A stretch of 32,497 nt of DNA, taken from the NCBI GenBank assembly GCA_944388625.1, contig CALXJM010000007.1, positions 1 through 32,497 on the forward strand, read 5' to 3'. The position numbers and the translations under genes were made by a program. Within the stretch, counting starts at the first letter, position 1; the number at the start of each line of letters is the position of its first letter. This document shows, in pieces, positions 23,316 through 32,118 of the stretch. The DNA comes from an uncultured Clostridia bacterium. Its GTDB lineage: Bacteria > Bacillota > Clostridia > TANB77 > CAG-508. The notes beneath the pieces are model-generated. The model searched no databases, was not told where the DNA came from, and saw only the letters and a list, made by a program, of their open reading frames with translations.

Positions 23316-24239
23316 ATGAATGATATGGAAAGATACAGACATTTAAATGAATATTTGAAAGAAAAATTTGGAGAACGAACTCTTAAAATTTGTGTTGATG
23401 GTGGTTTCACTTGCCCGAATCGTGATGGTACTTTAGGATTTGGTGGTTGCATTTATTGTAGCGAAAAGGGCTCTGGTGAATTAATAAATCCTATCCAAAA
23501 CATTTCGGAACAAATTCGATATTATTTTACAACTTATAGAGCTAAAAGAGCTAACAAATTTATTGTGTATTTTCAAAACTTTACAAATACTTATGATACA
23601 ATTGAAAATTTAAAATCTAAATATGATGCAGCTTTAATTGACAGTAGAATTGTTGGATTAGCTATTGGCACAAGACCAGATTGCATTAATGAAGAAATAG
23701 TAAAATTATTGAAATCTTATACTAATAAATATTATGTATGTGTAGAATTAGGTTTACAAACAAGTAATAATACAATAGGTAAAATTATTCATAGAGGCTA
23801 TACCAGTGAGCAATTTACAAAAGCAGTAATGCTTTTAAATAAATACAATATAGATGTTGTAGCTCATATTATGGTTGGTCTTCCTCAAGAAACAAAAGAA
23901 GATATAAAAAATACAGTTAATTTTATTAATAATCATAAATTGCAAGGAGTAAAAATTCACTGTACATATGTAGTCGAAAATACTATTCTTGCAGATATGT
24001 ATAGAAAAGGCGAATATATACCTTTAGAATTGGAGGATTATATAGAGACATTAATTTATATTATGACCCACTTAAATCCTAATTTAATTATTCATAGAAT
24101 TTCAGGAGATGCCCCAAAAAATATTTTAATTGCGCCAGATTGGAATGCTCACAAAATGTGGATTTTACACGGTTTTGAGAGAAAGTTTCGTGAAAGAAAT
24201 TTATGGCAAGGAAAGTTCTTTACTCCTACTATAACTTAA
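23316..24239 (+). CDS. TIGR01212-family radical SAM protein (YhcC-like)
   Basis: The 307-residue protein matches the TIGR01212/YhcC family. The N-terminal RYRHLNEYLKEKFGERTLKI is followed by CVDGGFTCPNRDGTLGFGGC and IYCSEKGSGE, containing the widely spaced cysteine motif that binds the [4Fe-4S] cluster. Later blocks are VGLAIGTRPDCI, ELGLQTSNN, HIMVGLPQET and HRISGDAPK. Its reaction is not established in the family; a tRNA- or cofactor-modification role has been suggested only in general terms. The gene stands alone and ends convergently 14 bases from the next gene. The start has no ribosome site; an in-frame ATG lies at 23325. Confidence 0.88.
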   Translation: MNDMERYRHLNEYLKEKFGERTLKICVDGGFTCPNRDGTLGFGGCIYCSEKGSGELINPIQNISEQIRYYFTTYRAKRANKFIVYFQNFTNTYDTIENLKSKYDAALIDSRIVGLAIGTRPDCINEEIVKLLKSYTNKYYVCVELGLQTSNNTIGKIIHRGYTSEQFTKAVMLLNKYNIDVVAHIMVGLPQETKEDIKNTVNFINNHKLQGVKIHCTYVVENTILADMYRKGEYIPLELEDYIETLIYIMTHLNPNLIIHRISGDAPKNILIAPDWNAHKMWILHGFERKFRERNLWQGKFFTPTIT

Positions 24240-24253
24240 ATACAAATTTCACA

Positions 24254-25144
24254 TCAAATTTTTCGCAATTTAGCAATAAAAAATCCTTCGTATAAATCGT
24301 TAGGACAAACTCCTATTGTTCCTTTTATTTTTACAGGGAGAAGCGGAATTCCTTCTTTTGGTTCTAAATTTACAATTTTAGCTTTTCCTTCTTTTAATAT
24401 TTCTTCTATAATTTGCTCATTTTCAGCTTTTAAAACTGAACAAGTTGAATATATCATTTCTTTTCCTGGCTTTAATAGTTGAATTGCCTTTCTTATTAAT
24501 ATTTCTTGAGATTTGACACATTTTTCAATTAGTTTAAGCGTAAAATATTTATTCAGCTTTGAATTTTGCACATCTATTGTTCCACTACCACTGCAAGGCG
24601 CGTCTAATAAAATTTGGTCAAATAAAAATAAATCGTCTATATTACGAGCATCTTCTATCATAATATAAACACTGGTTGCGCCCTGTTTTTCTATGTTAAA
24701 CTTTAATCGTTCTGCACGAATTTTGTTCATTTCACAAGCTGTAATATGAGCTTTATTATTGGTCATGGCTGCCATTTGGGTGGTTTTCCCTCCTGGTGCT
24801 GCAGCCATATCCAAAATATCTGCTTTTTCTCGTGGTTCTAAGAAAATAGGCGGCAACATAGAAGATAAACTCTGTAAATAAATTTTGCCGTTTTTATAAA
24901 TGTCTAAATCATGTACATTTTTTTCTGTAACATGTTTTAAAATTAATGCAGTTTTGCTCCAAGAAACTTTTTCCCATTCTATATTGTTTCTTTCTAGTTC
25001 GTTTTCTACCTCTCCTGGTTTCGCTTTAATTTCGTTTATTCGTAATGTAACAACCCTTTTTGAGTTATATCCATCAATAATTTTTTTGGTTATTTCTTCT
25101 CCATACTGATTTTCTAGTAATTCTAATAAAAATTGGGGTATCAA
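24254..25144 (-). CDS. RsmB/RsmF-family (NOL1/NOP2/Sun) RNA m5C methyltransferase
   Basis: The 296-residue protein is a SAM-dependent cytosine-5 methyltransferase. SAM binding is shown by MAAAPGGKTTQMAA and CEMNKIRAERL; the two family cysteines are in LDAPCSGSGTI and YSTCSVLKAEN. The end carries VCPNDLYEGFFIAKL. It lacks both the N-terminal NusB-like domain of RsmB and the C-terminal extension of RsmF, so the rRNA or tRNA target is uncertain. The start is TTG, supported by an AAAGGAAAG ribosome site and the family-like MIPQFLLELLENQYG. Confidence 0.85.
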   Translation of the reverse strand: MIPQFLLELLENQYGEEITKKIIDGYNSKRVVTLRINEIKAKPGEVENELERNNIEWEKVSWSKTALILKHVTEKNVHDLDIYKNGKIYLQSLSSMLPPIFLEPREKADILDMAAAPGGKTTQMAAMTNNKAHITACEMNKIRAERLKFNIEKQGATSVYIMIEDARNIDDLFLFDQILLDAPCSGSGTIDVQNSKLNKYFTLKLIEKCVKSQEILIRKAIQLLKPGKEMIYSTCSVLKAENEQIIEEILKEGKAKIVNLEPKEGIPLLPVKIKGTIGVCPNDLYEGFFIAKLRKI

Positions 25145-25175
25145 TAATTTTCTTTCCTTTCTAATTATAGAATGT

Positions 25176-25841
25176 TTAAATTACATAAAATAAAATGCAA
25201 AGAAAATGTAAAAGAGTTCCTATAAAACAGCAGATATGAAAGATAGAGTGTACATATTTATGTTTTTTTCCAATTCCGTAAAGGAGAGCGCCTATAGTAT
25301 AAATAATTCCTCCTAGTACTAATAATGTAAATCCTATGTTACCTAGTAGCTGTGGTAAAATTGAAATTTTAATAATAATGCACCAACCCATTACTAAATA
25401 GCAAATCATAGAGAACTTTTTGTATTTCTTTATATCTATTGAATTGAAAACAATACCTATAATAGCCATCGTCCAAATTACTCCAAAAATAGTCCATCCT
25501 AGTTTGGCATCATATTCTCTTAAAACGCATAAAGCAAACGGAGTATAAGAGCCTGCAATTAATAAAAAGATAGTGCAATGGTCTAATACTTGAAATACTT
25601 TCTTACCATTCAATTTAGGACTCAGCCCATGATATATGCTTGACATAGTATACAAAACAAGAATAGATATTCCAAATATTATTCCAGAAACTACGCCATA
25701 AGCATTACTAGCAAAAATACTACAAAGTACAATAGCAACTATTCCTAAAACACCACCAACAATATGAGAAACCATATTAAAAATTTCTTCTCCTTTTGTA
25801 TAGGTTGGCAGTTCTCTATCTTTTAATTTCGTTCTTGTCAA
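25176..25841 (-). CDS. Hemolysin III / TrhA (PAQR-type) membrane protein
   Basis: The 221-residue protein has seven hydrophobic segments beginning at about residue 25. Family signatures are EEIFNMVSHIVGGVLG, the metal-site pattern SSIYHGLSP, HCTIFLLIAGSYTPF and a final HSIFHICCFIGTLLHFLC, whose histidines are the expected zinc ligands of the PAQR superfamily. The name hemolysin is historical; the family has been linked to membrane homeostasis. The start is TTG with a GGAGG site nine bases upstream. It lies about 50 bases beyond copZ and reads in the same direction. Confidence 0.88.
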   Translation of the reverse strand: MTRTKLKDRELPTYTKGEEIFNMVSHIVGGVLGIVAIVLCSIFASNAYGVVSGIIFGISILVLYTMSSIYHGLSPKLNGKKVFQVLDHCTIFLLIAGSYTPFALCVLREYDAKLGWTIFGVIWTMAIIGIVFNSIDIKKYKKFSMICYLVMGWCIIIKISILPQLLGNIGFTLLVLGGIIYTIGALLYGIGKKHKYVHSIFHICCFIGTLLHFLCILFYVI

Positions 25842-25891
25842 TATAAAATACCTCCATATGTAATCTATTTTTTAAATATTTTGTCAAACTT

Positions 25892-26125
25892 TTATTCTAT
25901 TTCTACTACTTCATATCCGATTTCTTCAATAATATTTTTTATTTGTGTTTCTTCTATTTCCTGTTTTGCAATGATAAGCGCTCTTTTAGCATCTAAATTA
26001 ACAGTTACTTCTTTTACTCCTTTTATTCTTTTTAAGGCTTCTTCTACCTTTTTTACACAGTGCATACAGCTCATACCTTCTATTTTTACTGTTTTAATTA
26101 TTTTTTCTTTATTTCCGAACATCAT
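25892..26125 (-). CDS. copZ: CopZ-like copper chaperone (heavy-metal-associated domain)
   Basis: The 77-residue protein is a single HMA domain with the metal-binding motif GMSCMHCVKKVEEAL at about residues 18-32. Its beta-alpha-beta-beta-alpha-beta pattern is complete (VKEVTVNLDAKRALI, IIEEIGYEVVEIE). It would carry Cu(I) to the HMA domain of CopA. The ATG overlaps the copA stop by four bases (ATGA), so the two are translationally coupled. A second ATG follows directly, and either could be used. Confidence 0.88.
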   Translation of the reverse strand: MMFGNKEKIIKTVKIEGMSCMHCVKKVEEALKRIKGVKEVTVNLDAKRALIIAKQEIEETQIKNIIEEIGYEVVEIE

Positions 26126-28341
26126 TTTTTCTCCTTTTCTATTACTTTTTTTAATCTTAATGCGTTTAGTATTACTGTTAAACTACTAATAACCATTGCG
26201 AACCCTGCTATCATAGGATTAATTGTGATATTTATTGATGTAAATAATCCCATAGCAATTGGAATCATAAAACTATTATAAAAAAATGCCCAAAATAAGT
26301 TTTGCTTTATATTCTGAATTGTTTTTTTACTAATCATTATTAAATCTAATATTTTTTCTAAGTCATTATGAACTAAAATTACATCTGAAGAGTCCATTGC
26401 AATGTCTGTTCCACTATTTATACTAATTCCTATATTACTATTTGCTAAAGCAGGACTATCATTAATTCCATCACCACACATTGCCACAAATTTATTTTCT
26501 TTCCTTAATTGCTTTATTATATCAGCTTTTTGAGATGGTAATACATTAGCAATAATGTGATTTAACCCTACACTATTTCCAATTATTTGTGCAGTTTGCT
26601 CATTGTCTCCTGTAAGCATAATTACTTCTATTTTATTTTGTTTTAATTTCTCTATTACTTCTTTTATGTTTTCTCTTACAATATCATTTACACCTATTAT
26701 TGCCTGTATTTGTTTTTCAATTACTACATAAACAATACTATTTCCTGTTTTAGTAAGTTCTTCTTCTTCTTTTTGATAAACATTTTTTATATCATATTTT
26801 GCTAATATTTTTGAATTGCCTAAAATGATTTCTCGGTTTTGAACTGTTCCTATAATTCCATATCCGCTAAGATTCTCAAAATTTTCTACGGGCAAAATTT
26901 CTATTTTATTTTCTTTTGCATATTCTTCAAAAGCCTTTCCAATAGGATGAGTAGATTTAGCTTCCAAACTTGCTACTAACTGCAATAATTCTTTTTCTTC
27001 ATATACACTATAATTTATAATTTGTGATATTTTAAGTGTTCCATAAGTTAGAGTTCCTGTTTTGTCGAACACAATAGTATTAATTTTTTGTGCATTTTCT
27101 AAAGTTTCACTCTTTTTTACTAAAATTCCATGGCTTGCACATATTCCTTCACTAACAACAATTGCAAGTGGAGTAGCTAGCCCTAAAGCACATGGACATG
27201 CAACAACTAAAACAGTAATAAAAGTTTGAATAGAACTACTAAATGGTTCTCCTAAAAAGAGATGCATAATTGCAGATAAAAAAGCCAATACAATAACTAC
27301 AGGTACAAAATATCCACTTACTTTATCAGCAACTTTTGCAATGGGTGCTTTTGTATTGGTTGCTTCTACTACTAATTGCACAATTTGCGAGATAGTAGAA
27401 TCTCTTCCTATTTTTTCGGCTGTATATTCTAAATATCCATCATAATTAATAGCTCCTGCAATTACTTTATCCCCTACTTTTTTACTTATTGGTTTACTTT
27501 CTCCTGTCAAAAAAGTTTCATCTAAATGTGCATTTCCAAAAACGATTTCGCCATCTACAGATATTCTGTCACCTGCATAACTAATTACGATATCTCCTTT
27601 TTTTATTTCATCAATAGTTACCTCTTTTTCTTTTCCATTTTCTTTAATAATTGCTTTATTCGGTGTGATTTGTACTAATTTTTGAATTGCTTCTTTTGTT
27701 TTATCTTTGCTGATATTATCTACATATCTACCTAATTTAATGAAAAATATAACAATTGCTGCTGATTCGAAATAAAGATTTTCTACATAAAAAGTTTTTC
27801 CGTTAAATATCATTATTGCACCATAAATACTATAAATAATACTACTGATAACGCCAATAGCTACCAAAGTATCCATATTTGGCATTAAATGCAAAAGATT
27901 TTTACATCCATTTTTTATAATATCCCAGCCGTAAATAACAAATGCAATAGTTAATATAAATAATGTAATAGCATAATTTAAAGGATTAGTATGCATACTA
28001 ATTACATTAAAAATTGGCAACCCAATCATATGTCCCATAGAAATATAAAGCAAAATAATCGCAAGTATACCAAAAAAGATAAATTTAGGCTTTTCAGTAT
28101 TTTTTTTATTTTCTTCTAGTTTATTGTTATAAACTCCTAAGCTCTTAAATCCTGCTTTTTTTACAAAACTTTCAAGTTTCTTTAAGTCTAATACGGTTTC
28201 ATCATATTCGATAAGTGCATTTGCCATTACTAAATTAACACTTGCATCTACAATTCCAGATTGTTTCTTTAAATATTTTTCTAAGCCATTAGAACAAGCA
28301 CTGCAGGTCATTCCTTCTATTTTTAATATAACTTTTTTCAA
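26122..28341 (-). CDS. copA: Copper-translocating P1B-type ATPase
   Basis: CopA exports Cu(I) using ATP. One N-terminal HMA domain holds GMTCSACSNGLEKYL. The transmembrane metal site is CPCALGLATP, the phosphorylated Asp is in DKTGTLT, the nucleotide-binding His is in STHPIGKAF, and GDGINDSPALA is the hinge motif. The 739-residue length is typical of CopA with a single HMA domain. The start is TTG with an AGGAG site. It is coupled to copZ. No CsoR or CopY repressor gene lies nearby, and no metal operator was recognised in the short upstream gap. Confidence 0.93.
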   Translation of the reverse strand: MKKVILKIEGMTCSACSNGLEKYLKKQSGIVDASVNLVMANALIEYDETVLDLKKLESFVKKAGFKSLGVYNNKLEENKKNTEKPKFIFFGILAIILLYISMGHMIGLPIFNVISMHTNPLNYAITLFILTIAFVIYGWDIIKNGCKNLLHLMPNMDTLVAIGVISSIIYSIYGAIMIFNGKTFYVENLYFESAAIVIFFIKLGRYVDNISKDKTKEAIQKLVQITPNKAIIKENGKEKEVTIDEIKKGDIVISYAGDRISVDGEIVFGNAHLDETFLTGESKPISKKVGDKVIAGAINYDGYLEYTAEKIGRDSTISQIVQLVVEATNTKAPIAKVADKVSGYFVPVVIVLAFLSAIMHLFLGEPFSSSIQTFITVLVVACPCALGLATPLAIVVSEGICASHGILVKKSETLENAQKINTIVFDKTGTLTYGTLKISQIINYSVYEEKELLQLVASLEAKSTHPIGKAFEEYAKENKIEILPVENFENLSGYGIIGTVQNREIILGNSKILAKYDIKNVYQKEEEELTKTGNSIVYVVIEKQIQAIIGVNDIVRENIKEVIEKLKQNKIEVIMLTGDNEQTAQIIGNSVGLNHIIANVLPSQKADIIKQLRKENKFVAMCGDGINDSPALANSNIGISINSGTDIAMDSSDVILVHNDLEKILDLIMISKKTIQNIKQNLFWAFFYNSFMIPIAMGLFTSINITINPMIAGFAMVISSLTVILNALRLKKVIEKEKK

Positions 28342-28367
28342 ATTTTTCTCCTGATTAAAGTTTTTTA

Positions 28368-28844
28368 TTATTTTATCAAAGCTTCTAATTCTGCTGCATT
28401 TTCACTAATAAATAAATAAACATAGTTTCCTTTAACACCTGTTTTTCTTTGCATTACTAGTTCATATTGATCTGGCAAATATCTTGCCCACATTTCTTCT
28501 TGTGCTAATGCATATTGATCTACTTTTGATTTTACAGTGTCTATTGAGTTTTCTTTAGCTTTTATTACTAAGTACATACTAGCTTGCACATTTATTAATG
28601 GCATTTTTCCAATTACTTCTTCAATATCTTGAGCGTCTATTTCATATAATGCTGTTAATGTTTCAGTAGTAATATCTGTTGTAGACATCTCATTAAATGG
28701 AGCTTTCTCTGAAATTGTTGTATTTAATTGCTGTAGGTCTATATTTACCTCCTTATTTTTTTGTGTTACGAAAAAATAAACTCCTGTAGCTATAGCTATA
28801 ATTGCTATAATTATTAATATTACATAACCTATTTTCTTCTTCAT
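28368..28844 (-). CDS. DUF4358 family membrane-anchored protein
   Basis: The protein has a basic start (KKKIGYV) and a single hydrophobic anchor, then an extracytoplasmic domain of about 130 residues. The domain resembles DUF4358: a segment around YEIDAQDIEEVIGKMPLINV, a Lys/Ala-rich helix, an EEMWARYLPDQYELV-type stretch and GNYVYLFISENAAELE at the end. Family function is unknown. Two ATGs compete; the one at 28844 is preferred because the GGAGA ribosome site is too close to that at 28850. A good promoter lies upstream and the stop is 26 bases before copA. Confidence 0.7.
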   Translation of the reverse strand: MKKKIGYVILIIIAIIAIATGVYFFVTQKNKEVNIDLQQLNTTISEKAPFNEMSTTDITTETLTALYEIDAQDIEEVIGKMPLINVQASMYLVIKAKENSIDTVKSKVDQYALAQEEMWARYLPDQYELVMQRKTGVKGNYVYLFISENAAELEALIK

Positions 28845-28864
28845 TTGCATTCTCCTTTCAATTT

Positions 28865-28892
28865 ATTATATCTATAGTCTATCACATGTAAA
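28865..28892 (-). promoter_or_regulatory. Sigma-A promoter of the DUF4358 gene
   Basis: On the minus strand TTTACA (28892-28887), a 16-base spacer and TATAAT (28870-28865) precede the DUF4358 gene and may also serve copA and copZ, which follow closely. Confidence 0.75.
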
Positions 28893-28922
28893 AATTTAAA
28901 ACAAGTATAGTATAGTATAATA

Positions 28923-30050
28923 TCATTTTATTGTTCTAATATGAACATCATTTTTTATATTTGAAACATTATATAAAAATAATATTTCTGTTATATTATT
29001 TTCCACTACATATTCAGAAATAGCTTTTTTATAATATCTTGGATCTATAAAATGTATTTCTTCATAGTTTTGACTCAAGAACTGCGGCATATTATGCGCA
29101 TATGAATCTTTTATTAGTAAAAGTTTTTTTCCATTATTAATGTTTGTTCTTATTACAACTTTTGCATTATTTCCATTTAAAAAATATGAATATTTGTCCT
29201 TCCCATTTAAGTATTCAGAATTATATATGCTTTTTGTGGTTTCTTTATCATATATAACTTCCTTTAAATTAGTATTATTATTGTTTTTATATATGAATAT
29301 TGTATCCTTTTCTTGATTATATATTTGTGCTTTTGAATCAAATGTACCCAAAAATTCTTCTGAAACTATTTCTTTTTGCAATTCGTTTAGTTTTATAGGA
29401 GAAATATTTAAAGATTCACAATATTTTACATACAATAAATATGCTCCAAAGCTTGTTGTATGATGATCTGTTTTGTAATATATATATTGTTCTTTATTAG
29501 ATTCCAAAATTTCAACAACATCTATATTGTTAGTATTGCATAGTCTATACATTTCTTTTATTATCTCATTTTGTGAATATATTTCTACATTTTCTGGCAA
29601 GTATTCTCTATTTATATAGATAGAATTAGGAATCAACATAAAATATGTTGGAACTTTTACTCTATCAGCAAAATTATTAATTGCATCTGCCGCTTTTTTC
29701 AGATTTTCTTTATCATTACTAGTGAATTCAAATTTTTCAAATAGATATCCATTTTTTCCAATATACACTCCATTGTTTTCTTGCTTGCCTGTTGCTATTT
29801 CCATAAATGATTTTATTTTTAGCCACTTATCTCTAAATACAAAATGGTCATTTATATAATCATTTAGTTTTTCTGCGTATTCTCCATTAACTAGACTTTC
29901 TATATTAAAAGTAGGTATTTTAGCAAGCATTCTATTTTCTTGTTCTGAAAATGCTTTATTGGGCATTATAAAATTAATAAAAATAAGTACTAACCATATT
30001 ATTATAAACATGAAAAAGAAAATAATGTTCTCTAATTTTGCATTTTCCAT
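28923..30050 (-). CDS. DHHW-family (AlgJ/SGNH-like) protein partnered with MBOAT
   Basis: The 375-residue protein has one N-terminal membrane anchor (about residues 8-28) followed by an extracytoplasmic domain. The DHHW-family features are SEQENRMLAKIPTFN, INDHFVFRDKWLKIKS, NGVYIGKNGYLFEKF and YKTDHHTTSFGAYLLY, where DHH aligns with the catalytic Asp-His of AlgJ/AlgX-like SGNH enzymes. A late LLIKDSYAHNMPQFL carries the Ser of the active site. It likely moves acyl groups supplied by the MBOAT protein to an exported glycan or polymer. It starts 28 bases after the MBOAT gene with a GGAGGTGA site. Confidence 0.82.
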   Translation of the reverse strand: MENAKLENIIFFFMFIIIWLVLIFINFIMPNKAFSEQENRMLAKIPTFNIESLVNGEYAEKLNDYINDHFVFRDKWLKIKSFMEIATGKQENNGVYIGKNGYLFEKFEFTSNDKENLKKAADAINNFADRVKVPTYFMLIPNSIYINREYLPENVEIYSQNEIIKEMYRLCNTNNIDVVEILESNKEQYIYYKTDHHTTSFGAYLLYVKYCESLNISPIKLNELQKEIVSEEFLGTFDSKAQIYNQEKDTIFIYKNNNNTNLKEVIYDKETTKSIYNSEYLNGKDKYSYFLNGNNAKVVIRTNINNGKKLLLIKDSYAHNMPQFLSQNYEEIHFIDPRYYKKAISEYVVENNITEILFLYNVSNIKNDVHIRTIK

Positions 30051-30078
30051 ATTCTCACCTCCATTGTTTTCTATTTAT

Positions 30079-31488
30079 TTAAAATCTAAAATATAGAAAT
30101 GGATTAAATGTATCACTTACCAAACTGGCTGTACAAAGTAAAAATATAGCTAGATATATAATAGATACAAATACACTTGAGATTACTTTTCTTTGTTTGT
30201 TCTTTTGCTTATCTTTTATATATCTTATTATTGGAATAGAACATATAATTCCAATTACTATTATTAGAAAATAGTTTCTAAGATAATATAATGCTTCTGC
30301 ATTGTATAGTTCTGCTTGGTTAATGCAAAACATCACTTTTATATATTCATATATTTTATTTAAATCTTCAAATGCAAAAATAACCCATCCTACGAGGATT
30401 AATAGTATTGAATATATATGTCCTAAAAATTTAGGTATCTTTTCTAAAAACTTTAACACAAATAGTTTCTCTAGTATTAATATTACACCAAAATATAGCC
30501 CCCATATAATAAAATTCCATGAAGCGCCATGCCATGCTCCTGTTAAAAACCAAACAACAAGTAAGTTTATAATTTGTCTTTTAATTCCTTTTCTGTTGCC
30601 TCCTAACGGAATATAAATATAATCTCTAAACCAATTACTTAATGTTATATGCCATCTTCTCCAAAAGTCTGTTATACTTTTAGCAATGTATGGATAATTA
30701 AAATTCTCATCAAATTTCATCCCAAATATTTGCGCTAGTCCTATTGCCATATCTGAATATCCGCTAAAATCAAAATATATTTGAAGTGCAAAGGCGATTA
30801 TCCCTATCCATGCAAATAAAACAGTTAGTTCTCCATAACTTCCTGTTTCAATTACATTCCATAGCACCCCTACATTATTTGCAATTAATACTTTTTTCCC
30901 TAGTCCTATAATAAATCTTTTTGTTCCACTTGAAAAATTATCTATGCTTATGTTTTTTACTTCTAGTTCTTTGTCAACAGTTTCATATCTTACTATTGGT
31001 CCTGCTATTATTTGTGGGAATAGTGTAGTATATGCTAAATAATTATAAAAACTTTTCTCGCATTTTACTGTTCCTCTATATACATCAATAATGTATGATA
31101 ATGATTGAAATGTATTAAATGAAACTCCTATTGGCAATGGTATGTTTAGTAATGGAATTTTTAACCCTGTTATCATATTTATATTACCTATAATAAAATC
31201 TGCGTATTTAAAGAAAAATAATATAAGTAAATTTACTATTACATCTATTAATAAATATTTTCTCTTTTTCCTTTTATCATTCCAATATTTGTTAATTTTA
31301 TTTCCACACCAAAAGTCCATTATAGCAAGCAATAGCATGATAAAAATATATCTAATTTCTCCCCATGCAAAGAATATTAAACTTGCTAATATCATTACTG
31401 CATTTTTCAACTTATTAGGTACGATAAAATATAAAAATAACATTATCGGTAAAAAAATATATAAAAATACAATACTGCTAAATACCAT
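30079..31488 (-). CDS. MBOAT-family O-acyltransferase (AlgI/PatA-like)
   Basis: The protein (470 residues from the ATG at 31488) is a polytopic membrane acyltransferase. Features are VFSSIVFLYIFLP at the start, PIGVSFNTFQSLSYIIDVYRG, PQIIAGPIVRY, FSGYSDMAIG, the region DFWRRWHITLSNWFRDYIYI, and the catalytic His in LTGAWHGASW. An upstream ATG at 31500 is in frame, but the GGAGAG ribosome site favours 31488, and family members begin MVFSS. It should transfer acetyl groups across the membrane for modification of a surface polymer together with the DHHW protein that follows. The target polymer is not encoded here. Confidence 0.9.
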   Translation of the reverse strand: MVFSSIVFLYIFLPIMLFLYFIVPNKLKNAVMILASLIFFAWGEIRYIFIMLLLAIMDFWCGNKINKYWNDKRKKRKYLLIDVIVNLLILFFFKYADFIIGNINMITGLKIPLLNIPLPIGVSFNTFQSLSYIIDVYRGTVKCEKSFYNYLAYTTLFPQIIAGPIVRYETVDKELEVKNISIDNFSSGTKRFIIGLGKKVLIANNVGVLWNVIETGSYGELTVLFAWIGIIAFALQIYFDFSGYSDMAIGLAQIFGMKFDENFNYPYIAKSITDFWRRWHITLSNWFRDYIYIPLGGNRKGIKRQIINLLVVWFLTGAWHGASWNFIIWGLYFGVILILEKLFVLKFLEKIPKFLGHIYSILLILVGWVIFAFEDLNKIYEYIKVMFCINQAELYNAEALYYLRNYFLIIVIGIICSIPIIRYIKDKQKNKQRKVISSVFVSIIYLAIFLLCTASLVSDTFNPFLYFRF

Positions 31489-31589
31489 TTTTCTCTCCAT
31501 TCCTTTTTCTATTAAAGTTTAAAAATAAAGTCTTTTAAATTATATCATAAATTAATTATTGTGAAATATTATTTTTATTTTTTATAACA

Positions 31590-31618
31590 CAAAAAATAAC
31601 AGAATTTCTTCTGCTATT
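31590..31618 (-). terminator. Intrinsic terminator of the GNAT gene
   Basis: On the minus strand AATAGCAGAA pairs with TTCTGTTATT around GAAA, followed by a run of T. It lies about 80 bases downstream of the 31696 stop and ahead of the MBOAT gene. Confidence 0.8.
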
Positions 31619-31695
31619 AAAATTTTTCATTATATATTTATATACAATTATTTTATAATACCTTTTATTATCAAAAACACTTTATATTTTCTTTT

Positions 31696-32118
31696 CTAAT
31701 CATTAAAATATTTTACTAAAAAATATTTTGTAAGTTTAGGCTCTTCTTTATTTTCTCTTATAAATTCAACTTCATATCCGCACTTTTTATAAAACTCGGG
31801 AGCTTGAAAATTATATGTGGTTAAATTTATATTTTTAAAACCCTTATCTTTAAAATAATCTTCTACTGTTTGTATAAGTCTAGTTCCTATATGTTTATTA
31901 CGATATTTCTCCAATATAATTAAGTCTCCTATATGCACTTCCTTATAATACGAATGTCCTGTTATTATCCCAATAACTATATTATCTTTTTTTGCAACAA
32001 AATTAAATGGTTTATAGTTACATTTCACATCATTTTTAATCGCATATTTATTAAATTCATCATCTATTAATTGGTAAAATTTTTCATCTAAATTTTCAAT
32101 ATATTCTATATTTAACAT
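31696..32118 (-). CDS. GNAT-family N-acetyltransferase
   Basis: The 140-residue protein has the GNAT core: the acetyl-CoA-binding loop appears as EKYRNKHIGTRLIQTVEDYF (about residues 88-107, in the usual R-x-x-G-x-G/T position), preceded by VHIGDLIIL and followed by FKNINLTTYNFQAPEFYKKCGYE. It is a stand-alone gene with an AGGAG ribosome site, and its substrate cannot be told from sequence. A ribosomal-protein, small-molecule or drug target are all possible. It is separated from the MBOAT gene by a 200-base gap that holds an intrinsic terminator. Confidence 0.82.
   Translation of the reverse strand: MLNIEYIENLDEKFYQLIDDEFNKYAIKNDVKCNYKPFNFVAKKDNIVIGIITGHSYYKEVHIGDLIILEKYRNKHIGTRLIQTVEDYFKDKGFKNINLTTYNFQAPEFYKKCGYEVEFIRENKEEPKLTKYFLVKYFND

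Noticed and set aside
28905-28922. Short TATAG-like tandem repeat as a phase-variable tract
   Set aside because: Only about three imperfect units and not placed in a coding start or promoter spacer; too short to call.
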